A stretch of 64,000 bases of DNA, from the NCBI RefSeq assembly GCF_002904295.1, contig NZ_PPHG01000097.1, positions 124,001-188,000 of the forward strand, given 5' to 3'. This DNA comes from Amycolatopsis sp. CA-128772. Its GTDB lineage: Bacteria; Actinomycetota; Actinomycetes; Mycobacteriales; Pseudonocardiaceae. Both the position numbers and the translations under genes were made by a program. The stretch's first letter is position 1. The number at the start of each line of letters is the position of its first letter. The notes under the pieces are model-generated. The model worked only from the letters and a program-made list of their open reading frames with translations, was not told where the DNA came from and did not search any database. Below, piece after piece: positions 1 through 8,774 of this stretch.

Positions 1-2
1 GG

Positions 3-752
3 CTGGTGGTCACCGGCGTGGTCCTGCTCGTGACCATCGGTGTCCGGAATCCCGGCGCCCCGGTCGCGTCACCGCCGGTCCAGCCGGCGCTCGCGATTCC
101 CGAGCAGCGGCCGCAGCCGGGCGCCGAAGCACCGCGGGCCGGGCTCGCCGCGCCGGTCGACCGGCCGCAGGTGTCCGACCGCGCCGAGCTGGACGCGTGG
201 GCCGCCCGCGTGGCGGACAAGACGCACGTCCCGGTGCGCGTGCTGACGGCGTACGGCCGGGCGGAGATGTGGATGCAACGCCAGAAACCGACGTGCCACC
301 TGTCGTGGGCGACCCTCGCGGGCATCGGCCGGGTCGAGACCCAGCGCGGCGAGTTCGACCTCGCGGCGGTCGGCGCGGACGGCCGGGTGGCGAAGCCGGT
401 GGTCGGCCCGCCGCTGGACGGCTCCCCGGGCGTGCCGGCGGTGCACGACAGCGACGGCGGCAAGCTCGACGGCGACAAGTCGTGGGACCACGCGATCGGC
501 CCGATGCAGTTCCTGCCGTCGACGTGGAAGAAGTACCAGGAACGCGCGAACGGCGACGGCGGCACCCCGGACCCGCAGAACATCGACGACGCGGCCTTCA
601 CGGCGGCGCGGTACTTGTGTTCCGGCGCCGACGACCTGGGGACACCGGCCGGCTGGTGGCGGGCGATCCTGTTCTACAACCCGGCCGTGTCTTACGGCCA
701 GGACGTCTTCAGTGCGGCGGACGCCTACGCGGAGGCGAGCGTCGCGCCCTGA
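3..752 (+). CDS. Lytic murein transglycosylase, 5' end outside the window
   Basis: A secreted or membrane-anchored peptidoglycan lytic transglycosylase of the actinobacterial SLT/MltB-like type. The frame is open to the left edge, so the true start lies upstream; the first visible residues form a hydrophobic segment that is probably the end of a signal anchor. The SLT-type core is visible as IGRVETQRGE (Glu expected to be catalytic), followed by the IGPMQFLPSTWKKY motif and the Asp/Asn-rich DPQNIDDAAF helix region with paired Cys residues. A longer homologue is at 4571-5737, on the other side of the enolase block. The stop is one base before the stop of a small minus-strand ORF. Confidence 0.85.
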   Translation: MVVTGVVLLVTIGVRNPGAPVASPPVQPALAIPEQRPQPGAEAPRAGLAAPVDRPQVSDRAELDAWAARVADKTHVPVRVLTAYGRAEMWMQRQKPTCHLSWATLAGIGRVETQRGEFDLAAVGADGRVAKPVVGPPLDGSPGVPAVHDSDGGKLDGDKSWDHAIGPMQFLPSTWKKYQERANGDGGTPDPQNIDDAAFTAARYLCSGADDLGTPAGWWRAILFYNPAVSYGQDVFSAADAYAEASVAP

Positions 753-753
753 G

Positions 754-846
754 TCAGAGCTCCCGGTCGGCGAACATCGGCGTGACGGCCATCAGCACCA
801 GCAGCAGCAAGCCGGCGTACGCACCCAGCGTGGCGAAGATCGACAT
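754..846 (-). CDS. Small single-pass membrane protein, 30 aa
   Basis: A 30-codon ORF too short for normal gene calling. The start is ATG at 846, preceded by a good ribosome binding site (GAGAGGGA, about seven bases upstream). The product is one hydrophobic helix, residues roughly 5-24 (Leu/Val/Ala rich), followed by a short charged tail ending ADREL. Its stop is one base from the stop of the convergent transglycosylase gene. No family is recognised. The combination of Shine-Dalgarno sequence, clean transmembrane segment and short polar C-terminus favours a real small membrane protein, but the size makes chance possible. Confidence 0.5.
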   Translation of the reverse strand: MSIFATLGAYAGLLLLVLMAVTPMFADREL

Positions 847-969
847 CGTGGTCCCTCTCGTTCGGTCTGCGACCAGCATCGCCGCGCGAGGGGGTACGGC
901 ACATCGGTCGAGGGGCCCGGCCCGGTCGGCCGAAAGGCCGAGGCGACCCGGGCCGTTCGGCCCTGCCGG

Positions 970-1374
970 TCAGGGTTCGCGCAGGGCGATGCGGGCTTTG
1001 ACCTCGTTGATCGCCTCGAGGTACTCCGGCACCGGGTTCATCGCCGACGCCATCCGCATCTGCGCCAGGGCCTCCACGAACCGGCCGAGCCGCTGCAACG
1101 TCCGGCCCAGGATGAACCGTGCGTAGTGGTCCGTCGGGTCCAGCTCCAGCACCCGGGTGAACGCCTCCTCCGCGCGCCGCAACTGAGCGGAGTGGAAGTA
1201 CGCGCGGCCGGCCAGCAGGTGCACCGACGGCTTGTCCGTTTCGGATTCCAGCAGGGGCTGCAACGCCTTCAGCGCCTCGAGCGGGCGACGACGGCCGACC
1301 AGGTCTTCGGCCTGGCGGAAGGCGTGGAACCGCGACTCCTCGGGAGGCTGCGAAGCAGCTGCGGCGTCCGTCAT
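970..1374 (-). CDS. Tetratricopeptide-repeat protein
   Basis: A 134-residue soluble protein made mostly of TPR-type helices: the repeat-like segments run from about residue 15 to 115, with the typical pattern of small residues in ALKALQPLLES, AGRAYFHSAQ and AEEAFTRVLELDPTDHYARF. Such proteins act as protein-interaction scaffolds; the partner is unknown. The start was chosen at ATG 1374 because GGGAG lies eight bases upstream; an in-frame longer form would add a proline/arginine stretch with no good binding site. It is monocistronic and divergent from the VOC-family gene. Confidence 0.8.
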   Translation of the reverse strand: MTDAAAASQPPEESRFHAFRQAEDLVGRRRPLEALKALQPLLESETDKPSVHLLAGRAYFHSAQLRRAEEAFTRVLELDPTDHYARFILGRTLQRLGRFVEALAQMRMASAMNPVPEYLEAINEVKARIALREP

Positions 1375-1446
1375 GGTCACTCCCACGTTACCCCGGGGGA
1401 GGGGGTTGCACACGCCGCCGAACGGGACGTGATGGACTGTCCCGCC

Positions 1447-1908
1447 ATGAGCAGCCCGTACCGGGGCCTGGCGCCCTACCTGTACTACGCCGACGCCACC
1501 GCGGCGCTCGCCTGGCTGACCAGGGTCTTCGGCTTCACCGAAGAGGTCCGGTTCTGCGACGGCGCCGGCGAGGTCTTCCAGGCGACCCTGCGCGCGGGCG
1601 AAGCGCGGATCCAGCTCGCCGGGGTCGGGCCGGGCTACTGGCAGGCCAAGGGCGTCGACGGGCCGGTCGGCCAGCTGAACATCCTCTACGTCGACGACGT
1701 CGACGACGCCTACGCGCGGATCGAGGCCGCGCTGGGTGACGAGTGCGAGCTGGAGCCGCCGCAGGACCAGCCCTACGGCGCCCGGGTGTTCACCGTCGCC
1801 GACCTCGGCGGCAACAGCTGGACGTTCTGGCAGCAGACGTCGGAGACCGTCGAGCTGCCGCCGGGCTGGCAGGCGGTCCGCGCGGGCGGTGAGTCCTCCA
1901 ACGAGTGA
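1447..1908 (+). CDS. VOC (glyoxalase/bleomycin-resistance fold) family protein
   Basis: About 153 residues forming one vicinal-oxygen-chelate fold unit. Visible are the N-terminal YLYYADATAALAWLTRVFGF segment (beta strand then helix, typical of VOC repeats) and the C-terminal FTVADLGGNSWTFWQQ strand, which resembles the DPxGNxW signature of PhnB/glyoxalase-like proteins. The family includes dioxygenases, lyases and antibiotic-binding proteins, so no substrate can be given. An in-frame ATG at 1432 (GGGA six bases upstream) is an alternative start. The gene is 66 bp upstream of eno but may have its own promoter. Confidence 0.8.
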   Translation: MSSPYRGLAPYLYYADATAALAWLTRVFGFTEEVRFCDGAGEVFQATLRAGEARIQLAGVGPGYWQAKGVDGPVGQLNILYVDDVDDAYARIEAALGDECELEPPQDQPYGARVFTVADLGGNSWTFWQQTSETVELPPGWQAVRAGGESSNE

Positions 1909-1973
1909 ACTCCCGAGACGGCTAGGCTGGGCGCGTCACCGCAGGCAGGAACGATTCACCCGAGGAGCATGGC

Positions 1974-3260
1974 GTGGCTCTCATCGAGCAGGTAGGCGCG
2001 CGCGAGATTCTGGACTCGCGCGGCAACCCGACGGTCGAGGTGGAGGTGGCTCTCGACGACGGCACCCTGGCGCGGGCCGCGGTTCCGTCGGGGGCGTCGA
2101 CCGGTGAGCACGAAGCGGTCGAGCTGCGTGACGGCGACACCGGCCGCTACAACGGCAAGGGCGTCGAGCGCGCGGTCGCCGCGGTGCTCGACGAGATCGG
2201 CCCGGAGATGGTCGGCATCGAGGCCGTCGACCAGCGGATCGTCGACCAGAAGCTGGTCGACCTCGACGGCACCCCGGCGAAGTCCCGCCTCGGCGCGAAC
2301 GCCATCCTCGGCGTCTCGCTGGCCGTCGCGAAGGCCGCCGCCGAGTCGGCCGAGCTGGAGCTGTTCCGCTACCTGGGCGGCCCGAACGCGCACGTGCTGC
2401 CGGTGCCGATGCTGAACATCCTCAACGGCGGTTCGCACGCGGACAGCAACGTCGACATCCAGGAGTTCATGATCGCGCCGATCGGCGCGGAGACCTTCCG
2501 CGAGGCCCTGCGCTGGGGCACCGAGGTCTACCACTCGCTGAAGTCGGTGCTGAAGGGCCGCGGCCTCTCGACCGGCCTCGGCGACGAAGGCGGCTTCGCG
2601 CCGAACCTGGCGAACAACCGCGAGGCGCTCGACCTGATCCTGCAGGCCATCGAGAAGGCCGGCTACACCCCGGGCCGCGACGTCGCGCTCGCGCTGGACG
2701 TCGCCGCGACGGAGTTCTTCGCCGACGGCGCGTACACCTTCGAAGGCAGCAAGAAGAGCGCGGAGCAGATGTCGGCGTACTACGCCGAACTGCTGCGCGA
2801 CTACCCGCTCGTGTCCATCGAGGACCCGCTGAGCGAGGACGACTGGGACGGCTGGGTCACCCTGACCGCCGAGGTCGGCGAGAAGGTCCAGATCGTCGGC
2901 GACGACCTGTTCGTCACCAACCCGGACCGCCTCGAGGAGGGCATCACCCGCCGCGCCGCCAACGCGCTGCTGGTGAAGGTCAACCAGATCGGCACCCTGT
3001 CCGAGACGCTCGACGCGATCTCCCTGGCCACGTCGTTCGGCTACAAGTCGATGATGAGCCACCGCTCGGGCGAGACCGAGGACACCTTCATCGCGGACCT
3101 GGCGGTCGCCACCGGCGTCGGCCAGATCAAGACCGGTGCCCCGGCCCGCGGCGAGCGGATCGCCAAGTACAACCAGCTGCTGCGCATCGAGGAGACCCTC
3201 GGTGACGCCGCCCGGTACGCCGGCGAGCTGGCCTTTCCGCGGTTCAGCGCCGAGGCCTGA
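1974..3260 (+). CDS. eno: Enolase (phosphopyruvate hydratase)
   Basis: Catalyses 2-phosphoglycerate to phosphoenolpyruvate in glycolysis, in the cytoplasm. Full length at 428 residues. The N-terminus has the family signature AREILDSRGNPTVEVEV; the central region has GDEGGFAPNL; Mg-binding acidic residues occur in the LALDVAATEFF and SIEDPLSEDDW segments; the C-terminal enolase signature LLVKVNQIGTLSET and SHRSGETEDTFIADLAV are intact. The start is GTG 1974, with an AGGAG-type site just upstream (CGAGGAGCATGGC context). The order eno, FtsB/DivIC-like, DUF501, ppx is a conserved actinobacterial neighbourhood. Confidence 0.98.
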   Translation: MALIEQVGAREILDSRGNPTVEVEVALDDGTLARAAVPSGASTGEHEAVELRDGDTGRYNGKGVERAVAAVLDEIGPEMVGIEAVDQRIVDQKLVDLDGTPAKSRLGANAILGVSLAVAKAAAESAELELFRYLGGPNAHVLPVPMLNILNGGSHADSNVDIQEFMIAPIGAETFREALRWGTEVYHSLKSVLKGRGLSTGLGDEGGFAPNLANNREALDLILQAIEKAGYTPGRDVALALDVAATEFFADGAYTFEGSKKSAEQMSAYYAELLRDYPLVSIEDPLSEDDWDGWVTLTAEVGEKVQIVGDDLFVTNPDRLEEGITRRAANALLVKVNQIGTLSETLDAISLATSFGYKSMMSHRSGETEDTFIADLAVATGVGQIKTGAPARGERIAKYNQLLRIEETLGDAARYAGELAFPRFSAEA

Positions 3261-3265
3261 CGCCG

Positions 3266-3874
3266 ATGGCGGACCGGGGGAGGACACGCGGCCGCCGCGG
3301 CGGTGGCGGCGGGTCGGCGCGGGTCGGTGGACCCACGCGGACCCGCCGCCCCGACGCGGGCCGCGCGGGGAGCCCGGGATCCCGGTCGCCCCGCACGGCG
3401 GACGGCACGGCGGCGGCGCGCCGCCGCACCGGCGACGCCGAGACCACCAGGGCCCGGCTGCGCCGGGGCTTGGCGGCGAAGCGCGCGTCGGGTGCGGCGA
3501 AGGTGCTCGGCATGTCCACCACCCGCCGCGCGGCGGTGGTGGCGATCGTGGTGTGCGCGCTGGCGTTCACCATCGCTGTGCCCCTGCGCACGTACCTCTC
3601 CCAGCGGACCGAGGTCCGCGAACAGCAGGCGCAGCAGGCCCAGCTGCAGCAGGAGGTCGCTCAGCTCCAAGGCCGCAAGGCGGAGCTGAGCGACCCGGCG
3701 CAGATCGAGGCCGAGGCCCGGCGGCGGCTGCGGTACGTCAAGCCGGGCGAGACGCCCTACATCGTGCAGCTGCCGGAGGACAAGGCCCCGGACGCGGCCC
3801 CGCAGCCGGGCCAGCAGCCGGTGGTGGGCAGCTCCTGGTACGAGAACCTCTGGAACCAGGTCTCGGGCGGCTGA
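3266..3874 (+). CDS. FtsB/DivIC-type septum formation initiator protein
   Basis: A 202-residue bitopic division protein. Residues 1-85 are a low-complexity Arg/Gly/Thr cytoplasmic tail, unusually long for the family; residues about 88-107 form the single transmembrane helix; residues 110-150 are a Gln/Leu/Glu heptad coiled coil (REQQAQQAQLQQEVAQLQ); then comes the family hallmark EAEARRRLRYVKPGETPY. FtsB/DivIC proteins bind FtsL and FtsQ/DivIB in the divisome. It begins five bases after the eno stop, so it is probably co-transcribed with eno, as in other actinobacteria. Confidence 0.9.
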   Translation: MADRGRTRGRRGGGGGSARVGGPTRTRRPDAGRAGSPGSRSPRTADGTAAARRRTGDAETTRARLRRGLAAKRASGAAKVLGMSTTRRAAVVAIVVCALAFTIAVPLRTYLSQRTEVREQQAQQAQLQQEVAQLQGRKAELSDPAQIEAEARRRLRYVKPGETPYIVQLPEDKAPDAAPQPGQQPVVGSSWYENLWNQVSGG

Positions 3875-3919
3875 GCCCGGGCGCGGGACCGGTGCGCCGC
3901 ACGCTCTAACCTGGACCGC

Positions 3920-4429
3920 GTGAACAGCACGCAGCAGCACCGGTTCGAGCCCGTCACCGACGCCGACCGCGAGGTCATCGCGGAACAGCTCGGACGGCCG
4001 CCGCGCGCGCTGCGAGCCGTCGCCGCGCGGTGCCCGAGCGGGCACCCCTCCGTCGTGCAGACCAGCCCGCGGCTGGAGAACGGGACGCCGTTCCCGACCC
4101 TCTACTACCTGACCTGCCCGAAGCTGAACTCCATGATCGGCACCATCGAGGCGTCCGGGATCATGAAGGAGATGACCGAGCGGCTCACCACCGATCCCGA
4201 GCTCGCCGCGCAGTATCAGCGCACCCACGAGACCTACCTCGCCGAGCGGGACGCCATCGAGCCGCTCGGTCACCAGGTCACCGCGGGCGGCATGCCCGGC
4301 CGTGTCAAGTGCCTGCACGTGCACGTGGCCCACGCGCTCGCCGTCGGGCCCGGGGTGAATCCGTTCGGTGACGAGACGCTCGTCCTGCTTAAGGCCAACG
4401 GGTGGCCTACGGGAGACTGTGCCGCGTAA
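3920..4429 (+). CDS. DUF501 family protein
   Basis: A 169-residue conserved actinobacterial protein of unknown function. The DUF501 core is recognisable from RPPRALRAVAARCPSGHPSVV through PTLYYLTCPKLN to the C-terminal MPGRVKCLHVHVAHALAVGP, with conserved Cys and His residues that could bind metal (inference). Translation starts at GTG 3920. It follows the FtsB-like gene by 45 bases and precedes the transglycosylase and ppx, the usual syntenic block with eno. No enzymatic role is established for the family. Confidence 0.9.
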   Translation: MNSTQQHRFEPVTDADREVIAEQLGRPPRALRAVAARCPSGHPSVVQTSPRLENGTPFPTLYYLTCPKLNSMIGTIEASGIMKEMTERLTTDPELAAQYQRTHETYLAERDAIEPLGHQVTAGGMPGRVKCLHVHVAHALAVGPGVNPFGDETLVLLKANGWPTGDCAA

Positions 4430-4570
4430 CGCTCGCGCGTTGTGAACAGATAACTGGTCTGGGTGAGCGAAAGTCCTCTTTAGGGTCTTTCGACGGGTGA
4501 AACCTCGCCTCGGGTACGGCAGGCTGTGTCCCGACGGTGACGACCGATCCGGCCAGGAGGGCTCTGAGTC

Positions 4571-5737
4571 ATGCGTGTGCGGCGGCTGCCAGACGCAGTC
4601 GGGAGCTACACCCGGAGGTTCGGGATCCGCCACCGCACCGCGTTCCCGCTGGTCACCGGCATCCTGGCGGTCGTCCCGGCGCTGGTCGCCGGCGGCGGCA
4701 CGCTCGGCTGGCTCGGCGGGAGCGGTGCGCACACCCGCGACGCCGCGCTCGGCCAGGGCTACGACCCCGGCCACGCCGCCATCCAGCAGATCGCCGTCGA
4801 CGGCACCCTGCCCGGCGCCCCGACCCCGCTGCCGCTCCCGGCGTACGAGCTGCCCGACGGCCCGCTCGGCATCCCGGCCACCGCGCTCGCCGCGTACAAG
4901 AACGCCGCCGACGTCCTCGGCCGCGAGCTGCCCGCGTGCCACATCGACTGGGCGCTCGTCGCCAGCATCGGCCGGATCGAGTCCAACCACGCGCGCGGCG
5001 GGTACGTCGACGCGGCCGGGACCACCCGCGAGCCGATCCTCGGCCCGCAGCTCAACGGCCAGGGCGGGTTCGCCGCCATCCCGGACACCGACCAGGGCCT
5101 GCTCGACACGGACCCGGTGTGGGACCGCGCGGTCGGCCCGACCCAGTTCATCCCGGCGACCTGGCGGGGCTACGCCTCCGACGGCAACGGCGACGGCAAG
5201 GCCGACCCGAACAACATCTTCGACGCGGCCCTGGCCACCGGCCGCTACCTCTGCTCGGGCGGGTTCGACCTGGCGAAGCCGGACCAGCTGCGCGGGGCGA
5301 TCTACCGCTACAACAACTCCGACACGTACGTGAACACGGTGGTCCTGTGGGCGGACGCCTACCGCAGCGGGATCATGCAGGTGCCGGACAGCACGGTGCC
5401 GATCGGCGCGCCGAACGCGGCCGCGGCCCCGCCCCCGCCGTCCGTGCCGCCGCCCCCGGTGCCGGCCACCACGCCGTCCTCGCCGACGACCACGCCGGCC
5501 AGCCCGGTCCCGACGACGACACCGACGAAGCCGTGCGCGCCGCCCACGACGACGCCGACCACGACGACGGAGATCAGCGTGACGACCGTGCCGTCGCCGA
5601 CCACCACGCCCACCGGGCCGACGACCAGCCCGAAGCCGCCGGCCACGACACCCACGCCGTCCTGCGGTGCGGTGATCACCTCGGTCAGCACGTCGGTCAC
5701 CCTGACCACGACCACGGTGGTGGCACCGTCCAGTTAG
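4571..5737 (+). CDS. Lytic transglycosylase with Pro/Thr-rich tail
   Basis: A 388-residue exported peptidoglycan hydrolase. A hydrophobic signal-anchor lies at residues about 22-50; the SLT-like catalytic region spans about 95-265, with IGRIESNHARGG (probable catalytic Glu), VGPTQFIPATWRGY and the DPNNIFDAALATGRYLCS segment; residues about 280-388 are a Pro/Thr-rich, probably wall-spanning tail. Homologous to the gene at the left edge. ATG 4571 follows a CAGGAGGG site. The 140-base leader from 4430 holds no recognised riboswitch, although a short inverted repeat (CGAAAG...CTTTCG, near 4468-4493) is present. The ppx gene follows nine bases later. Confidence 0.88.
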   Translation: MRVRRLPDAVGSYTRRFGIRHRTAFPLVTGILAVVPALVAGGGTLGWLGGSGAHTRDAALGQGYDPGHAAIQQIAVDGTLPGAPTPLPLPAYELPDGPLGIPATALAAYKNAADVLGRELPACHIDWALVASIGRIESNHARGGYVDAAGTTREPILGPQLNGQGGFAAIPDTDQGLLDTDPVWDRAVGPTQFIPATWRGYASDGNGDGKADPNNIFDAALATGRYLCSGGFDLAKPDQLRGAIYRYNNSDTYVNTVVLWADAYRSGIMQVPDSTVPIGAPNAAAAPPPPSVPPPPVPATTPSSPTTTPASPVPTTTPTKPCAPPTTTPTTTTEISVTTVPSPTTTPTGPTTSPKPPATTPTPSCGAVITSVSTSVTLTTTTVVAPSS

Positions 5738-5746
5738 GGTGATCGC

Positions 5747-6700
5747 ATGCCTCGTGTTGCCGCGATCGACTGTGGGACCAACTCCATCCGCCTGCTCGTC
5801 GCCGAGCTGACCCCGCGCCACGACGGCACGGTCGACCTGCGCGACCTGCACCGCGAGATGCGGATCGTCCGGCTCGGACAGGGCGTCGACGCGACCGGCG
5901 AGCTGGCCCCCGAGGCGCTCGAACGCACCCGGGCCGCGCTGGCCGACTACACGATCGCCGCCCGGCGCAAGGGCGTCGAAAAGGTGCGCATGGTGGCCAC
6001 CTCCGCCACCCGCGACGCCAGGAACCGCGACGACTTCTTCCGCATGACGCGCGAAACCCTGGGTGTCGAGGCCGAGGTGATCAGCGGCGACGAAGAGGCG
6101 CGGCTGTCGTTCACCGGCGCGGTGGGCGAGCAGGACCCGGACGACGGCCCGTTCGTGGTGGCCGACGTCGGCGGCGGCTCGACCGAGCTGGTCCTCGGCA
6201 CCTGGGACGGCCGGCAGGCCGAGGTGCTCGCGGCGAAGTCGGTCGACATCGGCTGCGTCCGCATCACCGAGCGCGCGCTGAAGAGCGACCCGCCGGCCGC
6301 GGACGAGATCGCGGCGGCCCGCGACCTGGCGGGCAAGGTGCTGACCGAGGCGTTCGACGTCGTCGACGTGGCCCGCGCGCGCACGTGGGTCGGCGTGGCG
6401 GGCACGGTGACGACGCTCTCGGCGATCGCGCTCGGGCTGCCGGAGTACGACAGCGACCGGGTGCACCTGTCCACATTGACCCCGGCGGACATCGACCGCC
6501 TCGCGACCGAGCTCCTGCAGAGTGACCACGCGACCCGCGCGGCCAACCCGGTGATCCACCCGGGCCGCGTGGACGTGATCGGCGGCGGCGCGGTAGTGGT
6601 CCAGACCCTCGCCGAACAGCTCGCGGCCCGCGGCGGCCCGACCGAGCTGGTGGTCAGCGAGCACGACATCCTCGACGGCATCGCCCTCTCCCTCGCCTGA
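5747..6700 (+). CDS. ppx: Exopolyphosphatase (Ppx/GppA family)
   Basis: A 317-residue ASKHA-fold phosphatase that hydrolyses inorganic polyphosphate or pppGpp. The N-terminal phosphate-1 motif AAIDCGTNSIRLLVAEL is intact, as are VVADVGGGSTELVLG (phosphate-2, residues about 140-155) and VGVAGTVTTLSAIALGL in the second half, ending at EHDILDGIAL. The length matches the short actinobacterial Ppx1/Ppx2-like enzymes lacking the C-terminal HD extension of the E. coli protein. It is last in the eno-ftsB-DUF501-transglycosylase block and is followed by a tandem repeat rather than an obvious terminator. Confidence 0.93.
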   Translation: MPRVAAIDCGTNSIRLLVAELTPRHDGTVDLRDLHREMRIVRLGQGVDATGELAPEALERTRAALADYTIAARRKGVEKVRMVATSATRDARNRDDFFRMTRETLGVEAEVISGDEEARLSFTGAVGEQDPDDGPFVVADVGGGSTELVLGTWDGRQAEVLAAKSVDIGCVRITERALKSDPPAADEIAAARDLAGKVLTEAFDVVDVARARTWVGVAGTVTTLSAIALGLPEYDSDRVHLSTLTPADIDRLATELLQSDHATRAANPVIHPGRVDVIGGGAVVVQTLAEQLAARGGPTELVVSEHDILDGIALSLA

Positions 6701-6760
6701 CCACCGTGACTGAGCCCGTATCCCACGTGATCGAACCCGTGACCGGCGTGATCGGAGCCG

Positions 6761-6886
6761 GATCTCGCGAGTTCCGGCTCCAGTCACGCGAGTTCCGGCG
6801 CTGATCACGCGAGTTCCGGCTCCAGTCACGCGAGTTCCGGCTCCAGTCACGCGAGTTCCGGCTCTGATCTCGCGAGTTCCGGCTGA
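6761..6886. repeat. 21-bp tandem repeat, six copies
   Basis: Six copies of a 21-bp unit with the invariant core CGCGAGTTCCGG, whose first bases are at 6766, 6787, 6808, 6829, 6850 and 6871, exactly 21 apart. The variable part alternates between CTCCAGTCA, CGCTGATCA and CTCTGATCT. Degenerate related sequence continues upstream to about 6716. It lies in the ppx-to-transporter gap. The multiple-of-three period makes minus-strand frames read as heptapeptide repeats, but no gene is supported. Minisatellite-like; function unknown. Confidence 0.9.
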
Positions 6887-7121
6887 CCGACCGTTCGGCC
6901 GTCCCAAAGGGCTTGTGCCGCAACGGAACCCTGGGTGAGCGGGCGATGACCTGCTGTCCGCGCTAGGCCGTCCGGAGCATCCGGTTTGCTACCTTGGTTG
7001 TGCTCCAACCAGGTGGTCCTGACGGTCGTCACTCATTTGCAACACCGCAGTCCTGTGATCGGCTTCACCGCCCCCGATAGCGTGCGTCTCACCTTTCGGG
7101 CAGACGGAGATGGAGGGGATC

Positions 7122-8747
7122 ATGCGTCCTTCGCGCAGGCTCTGGGGACCCACGGTGGTGATGACCTCGCTGGCGCTCGCGCTCACCGCGTGCGGCGGTG
7201 GCTCGGGCAGCTCCACGGGCGCCGGCGGGACGGATCCGGACGGCACCGTCAGCGTCTACGGCACCGAACCGCAGAACGCGCTGGTCCCGACCAACATCAA
7301 CGACCTGGGTGGCACCAAGGCGATCCAGCCGATGTTCGCCACGCTCGTCGGCTTCAAGGGCGCGGACGCGCAGCCCTTCAACCTGATGGCGGACTCGATC
7401 ACCACGACCGACTCCAAGGTCTACGACATCAAGATCAAGCAGGGCTGGAAGTTCCACGACGGCACCGAGGTGAAGGCGCACAACTTCATCGACGCCTGGA
7501 ACTACGGCGCCTACGGGCCGAACGGCCAGCTCAACACCGACTTCTTCTCGAACATCCAGGGGTACGCCGACGTCCACCCCGCGGACGAGAACGCCAAGCC
7601 GGCCACCGACAAGATGTCCGGCCTGGTCGCCAAGGGCGACTACGAATTCCAGGTGACGCTCAACGCGCCCTTCTCCGTCTTCGACATCAAGGTCGGCTAC
7701 CAGGCCTTCGCGCCGCTGCCGGACGCGTTCTTCAAGGATCCCAAGGGCTTCGAGCAGCACCCGATCGGCAACGGCCCGCTGAAGTTCGTCTCGCGGACGC
7801 CCAACCAGGACATCAAGCTCACCCGGTTCGACGACTACAAGGGTGACGACAAGGTCAAGTTCAAGAACCTCGACATCAAGATCTACTCCAGCCAGGAGAC
7901 CGCCTACCAGGACCTGCTGAGCGGGCGGCTCGACTTCATGGAGGCGCTGCCGCCGTCGGCCGTCGCGGGCGGGAAGTACAAGAACGACCTCGGCGACCGG
8001 CTGGTCACCGGCCACCTGCTCGGGATCAGCACCATCGCCGTCCCGTACTACGTGCCCGGCTACAACAACCTCGAGCTGCGCAAGGCCATCTCGATGGCGA
8101 TCGACCGCGCGCAGATCACCAAGACCGTCATGAACGACACCTACGTGCCGGCCGACGGCTACATCTCGCAGGGCATCCCGGGTGCGCGGCCCGGTGTCTG
8201 CCAGTACTGCAAGTACGACCCGGCCGCCGCCAAGGCGGCGTTCCAGAAGTCGGGCTTCCAGGGCAAGCTGACCATCGCGTCCAACGCGGACGGTGGCCGC
8301 AAGGAACCGCTCGTCGCGGCGTGCAACAGCATCAAGAACACCCTCGGCGTCGAGTGCGACTTCGTGCCCGCGACCGACTTCGGCCAGTGGCGCAGCATCG
8401 TGACCGGCCACAAGCTCACCGGCATGGGCCGCTCGGACTGGTCGGCGGACTACCCGTCCATCGAGGACTTCCTCAACCCGATCTACAAGACCGGCGGCTC
8501 GTCGAACGACTCGACGTACTCGAACCCGCAGGTCGACGCGCTCCTCGAGAAGGCGGACGCCACCGCCGACAAGGACGCCGCGGTCAAGCTGTACCAGCAG
8601 GCCGAGGACCTGATCGCGCAGGACCTGCCGTCGATCCCGACGTGGGATGAGAAGGGCGTCGCGGCGAAGTCGAAGAACCTCAAGTCCGCGGCCCTGGACT
8701 TCCGGCGCATGCCGGACTACCCGTCCATCGAGGTCCTGAAGAAGTGA
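7122..8747 (+). CDS. ABC peptide transporter substrate-binding lipoprotein
   Basis: A 541-residue family-5 extracellular solute-binding protein (OppA/DppA type), anchored in the membrane as a lipoprotein: signal peptide with basic MRPSRR and a lipobox LTAC giving Cys24, followed by a Gly/Ser linker. Family features include WKFHDGTEVKAHNFIDAWNY near residue 115 and AISMAIDRAQI in the C-terminal half. It captures oligopeptides or similar solutes for the importer encoded downstream. ATG 7122 is preferred over ATG 7110 because GGAGGGG sits between them at the right spacing. First gene of the five-gene transporter operon. Confidence 0.93.
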   Translation: MRPSRRLWGPTVVMTSLALALTACGGGSGSSTGAGGTDPDGTVSVYGTEPQNALVPTNINDLGGTKAIQPMFATLVGFKGADAQPFNLMADSITTTDSKVYDIKIKQGWKFHDGTEVKAHNFIDAWNYGAYGPNGQLNTDFFSNIQGYADVHPADENAKPATDKMSGLVAKGDYEFQVTLNAPFSVFDIKVGYQAFAPLPDAFFKDPKGFEQHPIGNGPLKFVSRTPNQDIKLTRFDDYKGDDKVKFKNLDIKIYSSQETAYQDLLSGRLDFMEALPPSAVAGGKYKNDLGDRLVTGHLLGISTIAVPYYVPGYNNLELRKAISMAIDRAQITKTVMNDTYVPADGYISQGIPGARPGVCQYCKYDPAAAKAAFQKSGFQGKLTIASNADGGRKEPLVAACNSIKNTLGVECDFVPATDFGQWRSIVTGHKLTGMGRSDWSADYPSIEDFLNPIYKTGGSSNDSTYSNPQVDALLEKADATADKDAAVKLYQQAEDLIAQDLPSIPTWDEKGVAAKSKNLKSAALDFRRMPDYPSIEVLKK

Positions 8748-8774
8748 CGCGCTGACCGACCGCACCCACCACAC

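Noticed and set aside
4430..4570. Leader of the second transglycosylase as a c-di-AMP (ydaO-type) riboswitch
   Set aside because: Actinobacterial wall-hydrolase genes often have one, but the conserved riboswitch core could not be matched here; only a 6-bp inverted repeat is visible.
3041..6907. A 1288-codon open frame on the minus strand
   Set aside because: It is the antisense of eno, ftsB-like, DUF501, transglycosylase and ppx genes; its Arg/Ala/Gly-rich composition is typical of GC-rich shadow frames.
6654..6923. Minus-strand frame encoding heptapeptide repeats across the 21-bp tandem repeat
   Set aside because: The repeat is a multiple of three and so stays open in every frame; no ribosome binding site or conserved flanking domain.
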